DNA of 64,000 nucleotides from Burkholderiaceae bacterium. Its GTDB lineage: Bacteria > Pseudomonadota > Gammaproteobacteria > Burkholderiales > Burkholderiaceae_E. Position numbers and translations under genes: made by a program. This document shows, one piece after another, positions 8,116 through 16,392 of the stretch; position 1 is the first letter of the stretch, and each line of letters starts with the position of its first letter. The stretch lies in the NCBI GenBank assembly GCA_021463505.1, contig JAJTYR010000003.1:1-64000 (forward strand). The letters are read 5' to 3'. The notes beneath the pieces are model-generated. The model was given only the letters and a program-made list of their open reading frames with translations. It searched no databases and was not told where the DNA came from.

Positions 8116-9738
8116 CTACGGAATCGCGACGCGCACGGCCAGCCAGCGCGCGGCCAACGCCTCGACGTCGACGGGTCGGCCGGTATCGGCCTCGATCGCG
8201 ATCGCCCGCTCGTCGTCGCGCAGCGCCTCGTACTCCCGCAACTGGCGCTCGAGCACCGCGAGGTCGGCGTCCGATGCGTCGGTGCGCCCGGCGTGACGCG
8301 CCGCCACGCGCTCGCGCAACAGCGTCGGTTCGGCGCGGCATTGCAGGATCGTGAACGGCACGCCGCGCGCGCGCGCCGCTTCGCGGAAAGCGTCGCGCTC
8401 GCGCGCGCGCAGGAAGGTGGCGTCGACGATCGTCGGATAGCCGGCATCGAGCGCATGCATCGCCTGCGCGAGCAGATGTTCGTAGGTGCGCTGCATGGCA
8501 TCGGCCGTGTAGAGACCTTCGCCAGGCGGTGCCGACGCATCGTGCAGCGCGTCCATCCCGAACAGGCGCTTGCGCTCGACGTCCGAGCGCAGACGGATCG
8601 CGCCGGCGCGTCCGAGCAGGCGCTGCGACAGGTGGCTCTTGCCCGAGCCCGACAGCCCGTGCGTGACCAGCAGCCGCGGATCGTGCTCGCCCTCGAGCCG
8701 CAGCGCCAGGCCGAGGTAGTCGGGGCCGCGACTGTCGGGGACCGGGCTGCCGGAGCCGGCCGGAGAACCCTCCGGAGCAGCGCGCTGCGCTGCGCGGATC
8801 CGCGCGACCAGCGCACGCACCAGTGCGCGATAGACGAGGTAATAGCGCAGGACGGCCAGGCCGTCGTAGTCACCGCTGGCCGCCAGCCAGTGGTCGAGAA
8901 AGCCGAACGCCAGGTCGGCCCGTTCGTGCGCGAGCAGATCCATCGCGAGGAAGCCGACGTCGCTGCAGACGTCGATCCAGCGCAGGCCGGCGTCGAATTC
9001 GATGCAGTCGAAGGCGGTGACTTCGTCGTCCAGCACCACCGCGTTGGCCAGATGCAGGTCGCCGTGCCCCTCGCGCACGCGCCCGGCCGCCTTGCGCCGC
9101 GCGAACCGCGCCCGCAGCCCGTAAGCACGCGCATCGAGCCGCGCGCGCAGCGCCGACAGCGTCGGCGCCGCAACGAACGGCACCAGGCCGTCGAGCACCT
9201 GCGCAGTGTCGGCCTCGATCCGTGCGGCACTGCCATACGGCGCATCGGCCGCGGCCGCCGGCGCCTGCTCGTGAAACAGCGCGAGCCGCGCCGCCAGTTG
9301 CCCGAGTTGCGCACCGTCGAGCCGGCCAGCCGCCAGGCGCTCGCTGAGCAGCGCACCCGGCTCGAACTGGCGCATCTTCACCGCATGTTCGATGGTCTCG
9401 CCGGCGACCGTTTCACCCGCACGGCCGAGCCGCGGTGCGTCGACGCTCCCGAGAACCGGCACCACCTCGAGGTACAACTGCGGCGCGAGCCGCCGGTTCA
9501 GACGCAGTTCTTCGTCGCAGTAGTGCCTGCGCGTCGCCAGGTCGGCGAAGTCGAGAAAGCCCAGCCGCAGCGGCTTCTTGATCTTCCAGGCGAAGCGGCC
9601 GTCGAGCAACACCCACGAAATGTGGGTTTCGATCGCGGTGACCGGGGGTTCGCCCGGGCGCTGCAACACGCGTCGCAGTGCATCGACGAGGCGGCGGCAG
9701 CGCAGCCCGGCAGGCTCCGAAGGGGTTGGCGATGGCAT
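8116..9738 (-). CDS. bifunctional APH-fold kinase / P-loop kinase
   Basis: 540 residues from ATG 9738 (an in-frame ATG at 9762 would add eight). The N-terminal half is an APH-fold kinase with AWKIKKPLRLGFLDF, catalytic loop HGDLHLANA (His225, Asp227) and FDCIEFD. The C-terminal half starts with a Walker A motif GLSGSGKS (Lys367) and looks like a zeta-toxin/gluconate-kinase-type P-loop domain. This two-kinase fusion is a known family of unassigned substrate. It is paralogous to the single-domain kinase at 2255-3316. It converges on the pseudogene and is divergent from serC. Confidence 0.8.
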   Translation of the reverse strand: MPSPTPSEPAGLRCRRLVDALRRVLQRPGEPPVTAIETHISWVLLDGRFAWKIKKPLRLGFLDFADLATRRHYCDEELRLNRRLAPQLYLEVVPVLGSVDAPRLGRAGETVAGETIEHAVKMRQFEPGALLSERLAAGRLDGAQLGQLAARLALFHEQAPAAAADAPYGSAARIEADTAQVLDGLVPFVAAPTLSALRARLDARAYGLRARFARRKAAGRVREGHGDLHLANAVVLDDEVTAFDCIEFDAGLRWIDVCSDVGFLAMDLLAHERADLAFGFLDHWLAASGDYDGLAVLRYYLVYRALVRALVARIRAAQRAAPEGSPAGSGSPVPDSRGPDYLGLALRLEGEHDPRLLVTHGLSGSGKSHLSQRLLGRAGAIRLRSDVERKRLFGMDALHDASAPPGEGLYTADAMQRTYEHLLAQAMHALDAGYPTIVDATFLRARERDAFREAARARGVPFTILQCRAEPTLLRERVAARHAGRTDASDADLAVLERQLREYEALRDDERAIAIEADTGRPVDVEALAARWLAVRVAIP

Positions 9739-9859
9739 GGCCCGCTCCCGATGACAGCCCATTCTGGCAGCTCCCCGGCAACCCTGCCTTGATCTCCGTC
9801 GGGCCGGACGACGCGTGCCGGCACGCTAGAATTCGCGCTTCCGCAATCCGGGGATCATC

Positions 9860-10939
9860 ATGCGACAGGTGTTCAACTTCAGCGCCGGGCCGGCCACCCT
9901 GCCCGAAGAGGTGCTCGCGCAGGCCGCGGCCGAGATGCTCGACTGGCACGGCAGCGGCCAGTCGGTGATGGAGATGAGCCATCGCGGCAAGGAATACATG
10001 AGCATCCACGAGCAGGCCGAACGCGACCTGCGCGAGCTGATGGGCATCCCGTCGAACTACAAGGTGCTGTTCCTGCAGGGCGGCGCGACGCTGCAGTTCG
10101 CGATGGTGCCGATCAACCTGATGCGCGGCAGGGCCGCCGACTACGTGCACACCGGCGAGTGGTCGAAGAAGGCGATCAGGGAGGCGAAGCTGTTCGGCAC
10201 GGTGAACCTCGCGGCTTCGGCCGAGGACCGTCATTTCACCTACGCGCCGCCGCCATCGACATGGAGGCGTTCCGCCGACGCCGCCTACCTGCACTACTGC
10301 GCCAACGAAACCATCGGTGGCGTCGAGGTCTTCCAGACGCCCGAGACCGGCGACGTGCCGCTGGTGGCCGACGTCTCGTCGACCTTCCTGTCGCGGCCGC
10401 TCGACGTCCCGAAGTTCGGCCTGATCTACGGCGGCGCGCAGAAGAACATCGGGCCGGCCGGCCTGACCATCGTGATCGTGCGCGACGATCTGCTCGGCCA
10501 CGCGCCCACGGGGACGCCGACGATGCTCGACTACAAGGTGCAGGCCGACGCCGACTCGATGCTCAACACCCCGCCAACCTGGGCGATCTACATCGCGGGG
10601 CTGGTGTTCCAGTGGCTGAAGCGCCAGGGCGGGCTCGCCGCGATCGAGCAGCGCAACATCGCGAAGGCCGCGGTGCTCTACGACTACCTCGACGCCACGC
10701 CGTTCTACCGCAATCCGGTCGAGCGCACCGATCGCTCGCGGATGAACGTGCCCTTCACGCTGCGCGATGCCGCGCTCGACGAGGCGTTCCTGAAGGGCGC
10801 GAAAGAGCGCAACCTGCTGCAACTGAAAGGCCACCGCTCGGTCGGCGGAATGCGCGCATCGATCTACAACGCGATGCCGATCGAGGGCGTGCGCGCGCTG
10901 GTCGACTACATGCGCGACTTCGAGCGGCGCAACGGCTGA
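9860..10939 (+). CDS. serC: phosphoserine aminotransferase
   Basis: 359 residues, normal length. It converts 3-phosphohydroxypyruvate plus glutamate to phosphoserine and 2-oxoglutarate, the second step of serine synthesis, and also serves pyridoxal-phosphate synthesis. The N terminus [12 protein letters not shown] and the loop [10 protein letters not shown] are typical. The PLP-binding lysine is Lys195 in [12 protein letters not shown], and the substrate-contacting HYCANETI is present. A TAGAAT hexamer at 9827-9832 may be its -10 element. serA follows after 9 bp, so the two form an operon. Confidence 0.95.
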   Translation: MRQVFNFSAGPATLPEEVLAQAAAEMLDWHGSGQSVMEMSHRGKEYMSIHEQAERDLRELMGIPSNYKVLFLQGGATLQFAMVPINLMRGRAADYVHTGEWSKKAIREAKLFGTVNLAASAEDRHFTYAPPPSTWRRSADAAYLHYCANETIGGVEVFQTPETGDVPLVADVSSTFLSRPLDVPKFGLIYGGAQKNIGPAGLTIVIVRDDLLGHAPTGTPTMLDYKVQADADSMLNTPPTWAIYIAGLVFQWLKRQGGLAAIEQRNIAKAAVLYDYLDATPFYRNPVERTDRSRMNVPFTLRDAALDEAFLKGAKERNLLQLKGHRSVGGMRASIYNAMPIEGVRALVDYMRDFERRNG

Positions 10940-10948
10940 GGGTCCGCC

Positions 10949-12133
10949 ATGCAAGACCCGATCCGCGTCCTGGTCCTGAACCAGATCTCCCAGCACGGAC
11001 TGGACCGCCTGCCGGCGGCGCGCTACCTGGTCGGCAAGGACGTCGCACAGCCCGATGCCATCCTGGTGCGTTCGGCCGACCTGCACTCGATCGACGTTCC
11101 GTCCAGCGTGCGCGCCATCGGGCGCGCCGGTGCCGGCACCAACAACATCCCGGTGGCCGCGATGAGCGCGCGCGGTGTGCCGGTGTTCAACGCGCCGGGG
11201 GCGAACGCCAACGCGGTCAAGGAACTGGTGATCGCCGGCATGCTGATGGCCGCGCGCAACGTCCCGGCGGCGCTGCGCTTCGTATCGGCGCTCGATCCTG
11301 CGACGCCTGACATGGACCATGCGGTCGAGAGCGGCAAGAAGGCGTTTGCCGGCTTCGAACTCGCCGGCCACACGCTCGGCGTGATCGGGCTCGGGCGCAT
11401 CGGCTGCCTGGTCGCCGACGCGGCGATCCGCCTCGGGATGCACGTCATCGGCTATGACCCGGAGATCACCGTCGATGCCGCCTGGAGCCTGCCTTCGCAG
11501 GTGAAGAAGGCGCACTCGGTGGCCGAGATCCTGAAGACGGCGCACTTCGTGACGCTGCACGTGCCGCTGGCAGCGGCGACGCGCCACCTGATCGGCTCCA
11601 CGACACTGCCGCAGATGCGCCACGGCGCGGTGCTGCTGAATTTCTCGCGCGACCGCGTGGTCGACGAGCAGGCGGTGGTGGCTGCGCTCGACGCCGGGCG
11701 GCTGCGCCACTACGTCTGCGACTTCCCGAGCGCCACGCTCAACGGCCATGCGCGCGTCACCGCACTGCCGCACCTGGGCGCCTCGACCCGCGAAGCCGAG
11801 GAGAACTGCGCGAAGATGGTCGTCGACCAGCTGCGCGACTACTTCGAGAATGGCAACATCCGCAACGCGGTCAATTTTCCCGATGCGGTCGCGCCGCGCG
11901 AATCCGGCTACCGCGTGGTGATCGCCAACGCCAACGTGCCGAACATGCTCGGACAGATCTCCACGGCGATGGCGCAGGCCGGGCTGAACATCGGCAACAT
12001 GCTGAACAAGTCGCGCGGCGAGATGGCCTACACGATCGTCGACGTCGACAGCCCGGTGCCCGGGCACGCGATCGCATCGATCGGCGCCATCGGCGGCGTG
12101 CTGGCGGTGCGCTACCTGCCGCAGCCGGCCTGA
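10949..12133 (+). CDS. serA: D-3-phosphoglycerate dehydrogenase with C-terminal ACT domain
   Basis: 394 residues. It oxidises 3-phosphoglycerate with NAD+ to 3-phosphohydroxypyruvate, the first step of serine synthesis. The NAD-binding Rossmann motif is GVIGLGRIG, followed by the dehydrogenase catalytic region including LNFSRDRVVDE and the LPHLGAST block with the catalytic His. A C-terminal ACT domain (about residues 320-394, YRVVIANANVPNMLG) suggests feedback inhibition by serine. It is co-directional with serC, the enzyme that uses its product. Confidence 0.94.
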   Translation: MQDPIRVLVLNQISQHGLDRLPAARYLVGKDVAQPDAILVRSADLHSIDVPSSVRAIGRAGAGTNNIPVAAMSARGVPVFNAPGANANAVKELVIAGMLMAARNVPAALRFVSALDPATPDMDHAVESGKKAFAGFELAGHTLGVIGLGRIGCLVADAAIRLGMHVIGYDPEITVDAAWSLPSQVKKAHSVAEILKTAHFVTLHVPLAAATRHLIGSTTLPQMRHGAVLLNFSRDRVVDEQAVVAALDAGRLRHYVCDFPSATLNGHARVTALPHLGASTREAEENCAKMVVDQLRDYFENGNIRNAVNFPDAVAPRESGYRVVIANANVPNMLGQISTAMAQAGLNIGNMLNKSRGEMAYTIVDVDSPVPGHAIASIGAIGGVLAVRYLPQPA

Positions 12134-12269
12134 GCGCCGGGCGGCACCAGCGCTCTTCGCTACAATGACGCCGCTGAACCGCGCTGCGGCCGCCAGCCCC
12201 GGTTCCCGGAGCGCGACCGCCGTCGCAACCGCAATCACAGCAGACACCTGAGCCACAAGGAGCCCCTCG

Positions 12270-13316
12270 ATGGACCGCCGTTCCCTGCTGAAAGCCGGCG
12301 CTGCCGGTTCCGCCGCGCTTGCCGCCCCCTTCGTCGTCACCCGCGCTGCGCACGCGCAGAACTACCGTGCCGAATACCGCGTGTCGACGGTGGTCGGCAC
12401 CGCGTTCCCGTGGGGCAAGGGCGCGCAGATCTGGATCGACCTGGTGCGCGAGCGCACGCAGGGTCGCATCAACATGAAGCTGTATCCCGGCGTGTCGCTG
12501 ATCAACGGCGACCAGACGCGCGAGTTCTCCGCGATCCGCCAGGGCGTGATCGACCTCGCGGTGGGCTCCACGATCAACTGGTCCCCGCAGATCCGGGAGC
12601 TGAACCTCTTTTCGCTGCCGTTTCTCGCGCGCGACCACGCCGGACTCGACGCGCTCACCCAGGGCGAAGTCGGCAAGCGCATCCTGCAGATCGTCGAGAA
12701 GGCCGGCGTGGTGCCGCTGGCCTGGGGCGAGAACGGCTTCCGCGAGGTCACCAACTCCCGGCACGAGATCCGCAGCCCCGCGGACATGAAGGGACTGAAG
12801 TTCCGCGTCGTCGGCTCGCCGATCTTCAACGACACCTTCACCGCGCTGGGCGCCAACCCCACGCAGATGAGCTGGGCCGATGCGCAACCGGCACTCGCCT
12901 CGGGCGCCGTCGAGGGACAGGAAAATCCGCTGCACATCTTCACTGCCGCCAAGCTGCACACGCTGGCGCAGAAGTACGTCACGCTCTGGGACTACGTCGC
13001 CGACCCGCTGATCTTCGTGGCCAACCGCGACGTCTGGAACGCCTGGACGGCGGCGGACCGCGACATCGTCCGCGCGGCGGCGCTCGAGGCCGGCAGGCAG
13101 GAAATCGCGATTGCCCGCAAGGGCCTGAGCGGCAACGACATGTCGATGGTGAAGGAAGTCGAGGCGCTCGGCGTGAAGGTCACGCGGCTCACCGACGCCG
13201 GGAAGCAGGCGTTCGAGAAGGCCACGCGGCCCGTCTACGAGAAGTGGACGAAGCAGATCGGCACCGACCTGGTCAAGCGTGCCGAAGCCGCGGTCGCGGC
13301 ACGTACGAAAGCCTGA
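12270..13316 (+). CDS. dctP: TRAP transporter periplasmic solute-binding subunit (DctP family)
   Basis: 348 residues with a signal peptide carrying twin arginines (DRRSLLKAG) and ending near AHAQ, so export by the Tat route is possible. The mature part has DctP-family features: YPGVSLINGD, LSLPFL-like FSLPFLARDH, and the MKGLKFRV segment with the conserved Arg that binds a carboxylate ligand. A ribosome-binding site AAGGAG lies at 12257-12262, and TACAAT at 12161-12166 is a likely -10 hexamer. It captures an organic acid in the periplasm and hands it to the DctQM pair encoded next. The exact ligand is unknown. Confidence 0.9.
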   Translation: MDRRSLLKAGAAGSAALAAPFVVTRAAHAQNYRAEYRVSTVVGTAFPWGKGAQIWIDLVRERTQGRINMKLYPGVSLINGDQTREFSAIRQGVIDLAVGSTINWSPQIRELNLFSLPFLARDHAGLDALTQGEVGKRILQIVEKAGVVPLAWGENGFREVTNSRHEIRSPADMKGLKFRVVGSPIFNDTFTALGANPTQMSWADAQPALASGAVEGQENPLHIFTAAKLHTLAQKYVTLWDYVADPLIFVANRDVWNAWTAADRDIVRAAALEAGRQEIAIARKGLSGNDMSMVKEVEALGVKVTRLTDAGKQAFEKATRPVYEKWTKQIGTDLVKRAEAAVAARTKA

Positions 13317-13331
13317 GCAGAACGAGGTTTC

Positions 13332-13796
13332 GTGAACGACGATGGCCGCCGCCTGCCCGAGGACTGGGTCGGGGCGATCGTCATGGCGCTGCTCGCGGCG
13401 ATCACGTTCGCCAACGTCGTCGCGCGCTATTTCACCAACGATTCGTTCGCCTGGACCGAGGAGATCTCGATCGCCCTGATGGTCGTGGTCACGATGGTCG
13501 CTGCGAGCGCGGCCGTCCGGCGCGACCGTCACATCCGCATCGAGGCATTCCACGATTCGGGCTCGCGGCGGCGCCGGCGCGCCCTGGCGATCGGCTCGGC
13601 GCTGGCCACGACGCTGGCGTTCCTGGTCATCTTCGGACTGGGCCTGCGCCTGCTGCAGGACGACTACGTCTACGAAGTCACTTCCCCTGGCATCGGCGTG
13701 CCGCAGTGGTGGTACACGCTGTGGCTGCCGGTGCTGGCGCTGCTGATCGCGGCGCGCGGAGCGCAACAGCTGGTGCGGCTGCTGAAGGCGCGCTGA
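13332..13796 (+). CDS. dctQ: TRAP transporter small membrane subunit (DctQ family)
   Basis: 154 residues from GTG 13332, with ACGAGG a few bases upstream. Four predicted membrane helices are visible, including the first at IVMALLAAITFANVVARYF and a long one at LAIGSALATTLAFLVIFGLG. The family motif FAWTEEI follows helix 1. DctQ joins the large subunit to form the Na+-driven importer in the inner membrane. It sits 15 bp after dctP and 12 bp before dctM, as expected for one operon. Confidence 0.9.
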   Translation: MNDDGRRLPEDWVGAIVMALLAAITFANVVARYFTNDSFAWTEEISIALMVVVTMVAASAAVRRDRHIRIEAFHDSGSRRRRRALAIGSALATTLAFLVIFGLGLRLLQDDYVYEVTSPGIGVPQWWYTLWLPVLALLIAARGAQQLVRLLKAR

Positions 13797-13808
13797 GGCG
13801 CGGGCACG

Positions 13809-15089
13809 ATGATCGGCCTGGCGATCTTCGTCGTCTTCGGGGCACTGATGCTTGCCGGCGTGCCGATCGGCGTGGCGCTGATGCTCGCCGGTTCGCTCGG
13901 TATCGGGCTGGCCGACCTCGGCTGGCTGTCGATCCCGAACAACTTCTATGCGGGCATCGCCAAATACCCGCTGCTCGCGCTGCCGATGTTCGTGCTGGTG
14001 GGCTCGATCTTCGACCGCTCGGGCGTCGCGCAACGGCTGGTGAACTTTGCGCTGGCGATCGTCGGCCGCGGCCCCGGGATGCTGCCGATGGTAGCCATCG
14101 GCGTGGCGATGTTCCTCGGCGGGATCTCGGGTTCCGGGCCGGCCAACGCGGCAGCAGTGGGCGGCGTGATGCTCGCCGCAATGGCGCGCGCGGGTTACCC
14201 CCCGGCGTACTCGGCCAGCGTGATCGGCGCCGCGGCGGCCACCGACATCCTGATCCCGCCGTCGATCGCCTTCATCGTCTACTCGGTGATGGTGCCTGGC
14301 GCGTCGGTGCCCGCGCTGTTTGCCGCCGGGATGGTGCCCGGAGTCCTCGCGGGCATCGCGCTGATCGTGCCGGCGGTCTGGCTGGCGCGGCGCCACGGCT
14401 TCGGCGCCGGCGAGGGCGGACCGCGCCCGCCGTTCTTCCGCGCGCTGCGTGAAGCAAGCTGGGGGCTGTTCGCGCCGGTGCTGATCCTCGGGGGCATGCG
14501 CGCCGGCTGGTTCACACCCACCGAGGCCGCAGTGGTCGCAGTGGCCTACGGCCTGTTCGTCGGCCTCTTCGTCTACCGCACGATCCGCGTCGGCGAACTG
14601 CTCGACATCTTCGTCGAGGCGGCCGAAGTGTCGGGCATCATCATGAGCGTGGTCGCACTGGCGAGCGTCTTCGCCTACGCGGTGAGCACGCTGGGCATCG
14701 TCGATCCGCTGGCGCGCACCATCCTCGACAGCGGCATGGCGGGCGGCTGGGCGCTGGCAGCGATCGTCGCCGTGCTGCTCGGCGTGGGCATGGTGCTCGA
14801 CGGCATCTCGATCTTCCTGATCTTCGTGCCGCTGCTGCTGCCGCTGATGAAGGGCTTCGGCTGGGATCCGGTGTGGTTCGGCGTGCTGCTCACCTACATG
14901 GTGGCCATCGGCCAGTTCACCCCGCCGATGGCCGTCAACCTCATGGTGTCGTCGCGCCTTGCCGGGGTGCGCATCGAGCAGACCGTTCCGTGGGTGATCT
15001 GGTTCGTGTTCGCGATGCTGCTGGTGCTGGTCGCGGTGATCGCCGTTCCCGATCTGGCGCTGTGGCTGCCGCGCGCGCTGAATTTCTGA
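13809..15089 (+). CDS. dctM: TRAP transporter large membrane subunit (DctM family)
   Basis: 426 residues with about twelve hydrophobic segments, the normal size for DctM. Family hallmarks include the N-terminal LAGVPIGVALMLAG, the GGISGSGPANAAAVG loop and a matching ILIPPSIAFIVYS segment, which contribute the sodium and substrate sites. It is the transport subunit of the TRAP system and completes the dctPQM operon. The proximity to serA/serC is probably incidental. Confidence 0.93.
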   Translation: MIGLAIFVVFGALMLAGVPIGVALMLAGSLGIGLADLGWLSIPNNFYAGIAKYPLLALPMFVLVGSIFDRSGVAQRLVNFALAIVGRGPGMLPMVAIGVAMFLGGISGSGPANAAAVGGVMLAAMARAGYPPAYSASVIGAAAATDILIPPSIAFIVYSVMVPGASVPALFAAGMVPGVLAGIALIVPAVWLARRHGFGAGEGGPRPPFFRALREASWGLFAPVLILGGMRAGWFTPTEAAVVAVAYGLFVGLFVYRTIRVGELLDIFVEAAEVSGIIMSVVALASVFAYAVSTLGIVDPLARTILDSGMAGGWALAAIVAVLLGVGMVLDGISIFLIFVPLLLPLMKGFGWDPVWFGVLLTYMVAIGQFTPPMAVNLMVSSRLAGVRIEQTVPWVIWFVFAMLLVLVAVIAVPDLALWLPRALNF

Positions 15090-15131
15090 GGCCGGCCGCG
15101 CCGCGCGCCCGCCATCGCCTCGTTCCCGTCT

Positions 15132-15160
15132 TTGACATCGGCTCGCGCATCGCGTTGAAT
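15132..15160 (+). promoter_or_regulatory. sigma-70-type promoter for the LapA-like gene
   Basis: TTGACA at 15132-15137 and TTGAAT at 15155-15160 are separated by exactly 17 bp. The -35 box is a perfect consensus match and the -10 box matches at four of six positions. Transcription would start near 15167, giving a leader of about 22 nt with GGAG before the ATG at 15190. Confidence 0.6.
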
Positions 15161-15189
15161 CGGGCCAATGCCCGCTGCGGAGTCACGCC

Positions 15190-15612
15190 ATGAGCCTGCG
15201 ATCGCTGCTCTTCGTTCTCGTCTTCGGCGGCCTCGCCGCCTTCGTTCTGGTCAACTGGGGCGTGCTCAACGCGCCCACGACGCTGTCGCTGGCCTTCGCC
15301 GAAGTGCAGGCGCCGCTGGGCGTCGTGATGCTGGGCTTCATCGTTGCGGTCACGGTGCTGTTCCTCGGCTACATCGTCTACCTGCAGATGTCGGGGCTGC
15401 TCGAGACGCGGCGCCACGGCAAGGAGTTGCAGACGCAACGCCAGCTCGCCGACCAGGCCGAGGCATCGCGCTTCACCGAGCTGCGCGGCTTTCTCGAGGC
15501 GGAATTCGCGCGCCAGGCCACGCGCCGCACGGAGAGCGAGGCGGCGCTGCGCGCCCGCCTCGATGCGCTCGAGCAGCAACTGAAGACGAGCGGCGGGCTG
15601 CCCGGCAGCTGA
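15190..15612 (+). CDS. LapA-domain (DUF1049-type) inner-membrane protein
   Basis: 140 residues. Two membrane helices (about residues 5-22 and 42-65) are followed by a charged, probably coiled-coil cytoplasmic tail from residue 75. This is the layout of LapA/YciS-type proteins, which in E. coli work with LapB to control LpxC and lipopolysaccharide synthesis. No lapB homologue is adjacent, so only the domain assignment is supported. It has its own good promoter and converges with the USP-like gene. Confidence 0.65.
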   Translation: MSLRSLLFVLVFGGLAAFVLVNWGVLNAPTTLSLAFAEVQAPLGVVMLGFIVAVTVLFLGYIVYLQMSGLLETRRHGKELQTQRQLADQAEASRFTELRGFLEAEFARQATRRTESEAALRARLDALEQQLKTSGGLPGS

Positions 15613-15625
15613 ACCGCGGCGGCCG

Positions 15626-16378
15626 TCAGACCAGCACGAGCGGCCCCACGCCGCGCCTGAGCAGCCGACCCAGCCACTGCGGATCGGCAGCGCCCGAGTC
15701 GCGGGTCATCAGCACCAGGTCGCCAGGGGCACGCGGGCCGCAGACCGCACGCGCCATCCACTCGTCCTGCCCGGCGAACCGCAGTGGCCCGCCTGCCGCG
15801 CCTTGCGCCGCACGCAGGCGGGCCGCACGCACCGCGTCGGCCGGAAGCACGACGCGACGCTCGGCGCTGCCCTGCGGGTCGTAGCGCGTTGCCGCCGCAA
15901 GCAGCCGCGGCAGGCCCTCTTCGCTGTCCGGCAGCAGCCAGACGACCGGACGCGGGTGCGACGCAGTCTGGTGCAGGCGCAGGCCCGTCACTGCGCTCGC
16001 CAGCACGATCCAGTCGTCGCGGCCCGCCAGGTGCAGCGCCTGCTGCACCACCCGCCCGCGTGCCGTACGGAATGACCACGGCACGCCGATGTCGCGCGCC
16101 AGCGCGTCGAGGCGCCGCTGCAGCACCAGCGCCTGCGCGCGCAGCGCCGCCGCCAGCTCGATGCCCCCCACCGGCCGCAGCGACGCCTCGAACAGGCGCG
16201 TCTCGGTGGCGCCGGGCCAGCCCGCGAGCTGCAGCAGGTCGGCGTCCTCGACGAACAGGCCGGCCAGTTCCACCGCGCGCCCGGCCGCCAGGCGCATCGC
16301 CGCGCCGAGCACGTCGGCGCTGCGATCGAGCGCGTCGATCGCGATCCAGATCCGCAGGACGCTCGTCGTGGTGTTCAT
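15626..16378 (-). CDS. universal-stress-like protein
   Basis: 250 residues. The N-terminal half resembles a UspA fold: a beta strand IWIAIDALDRSADVL, then a helix and a strand ELAGLFVEDADLLQLA. The later segment VWLLPDSEEG and a terminal strand GPLVLV also fit. No clear ATP-binding GxxG(9x)GS loop is visible, so it would be a degenerate or non-nucleotide-binding member. It lies 14 bp downstream of the Lon-family gene and is probably part of the ftsH-lon operon. The family call is tentative; the context suggests a stress role. Confidence 0.5.
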   Translation of the reverse strand: MNTTTSVLRIWIAIDALDRSADVLGAAMRLAAGRAVELAGLFVEDADLLQLAGWPGATETRLFEASLRPVGGIELAAALRAQALVLQRRLDALARDIGVPWSFRTARGRVVQQALHLAGRDDWIVLASAVTGLRLHQTASHPRPVVWLLPDSEEGLPRLLAAATRYDPQGSAERRVVLPADAVRAARLRAAQGAAGGPLRFAGQDEWMARAVCGPRAPGDLVLMTRDSGAADPQWLGRLLRRGVGPLVLV

Positions 16379-16392
16379 CGCAGCGGGCGGCT

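Noticed and set aside
9413-12340. Minus-strand open frame of 975 codons opposite serC and serA
   Set aside because: Composition typical of an antisense shadow; serC and serA are unambiguous.
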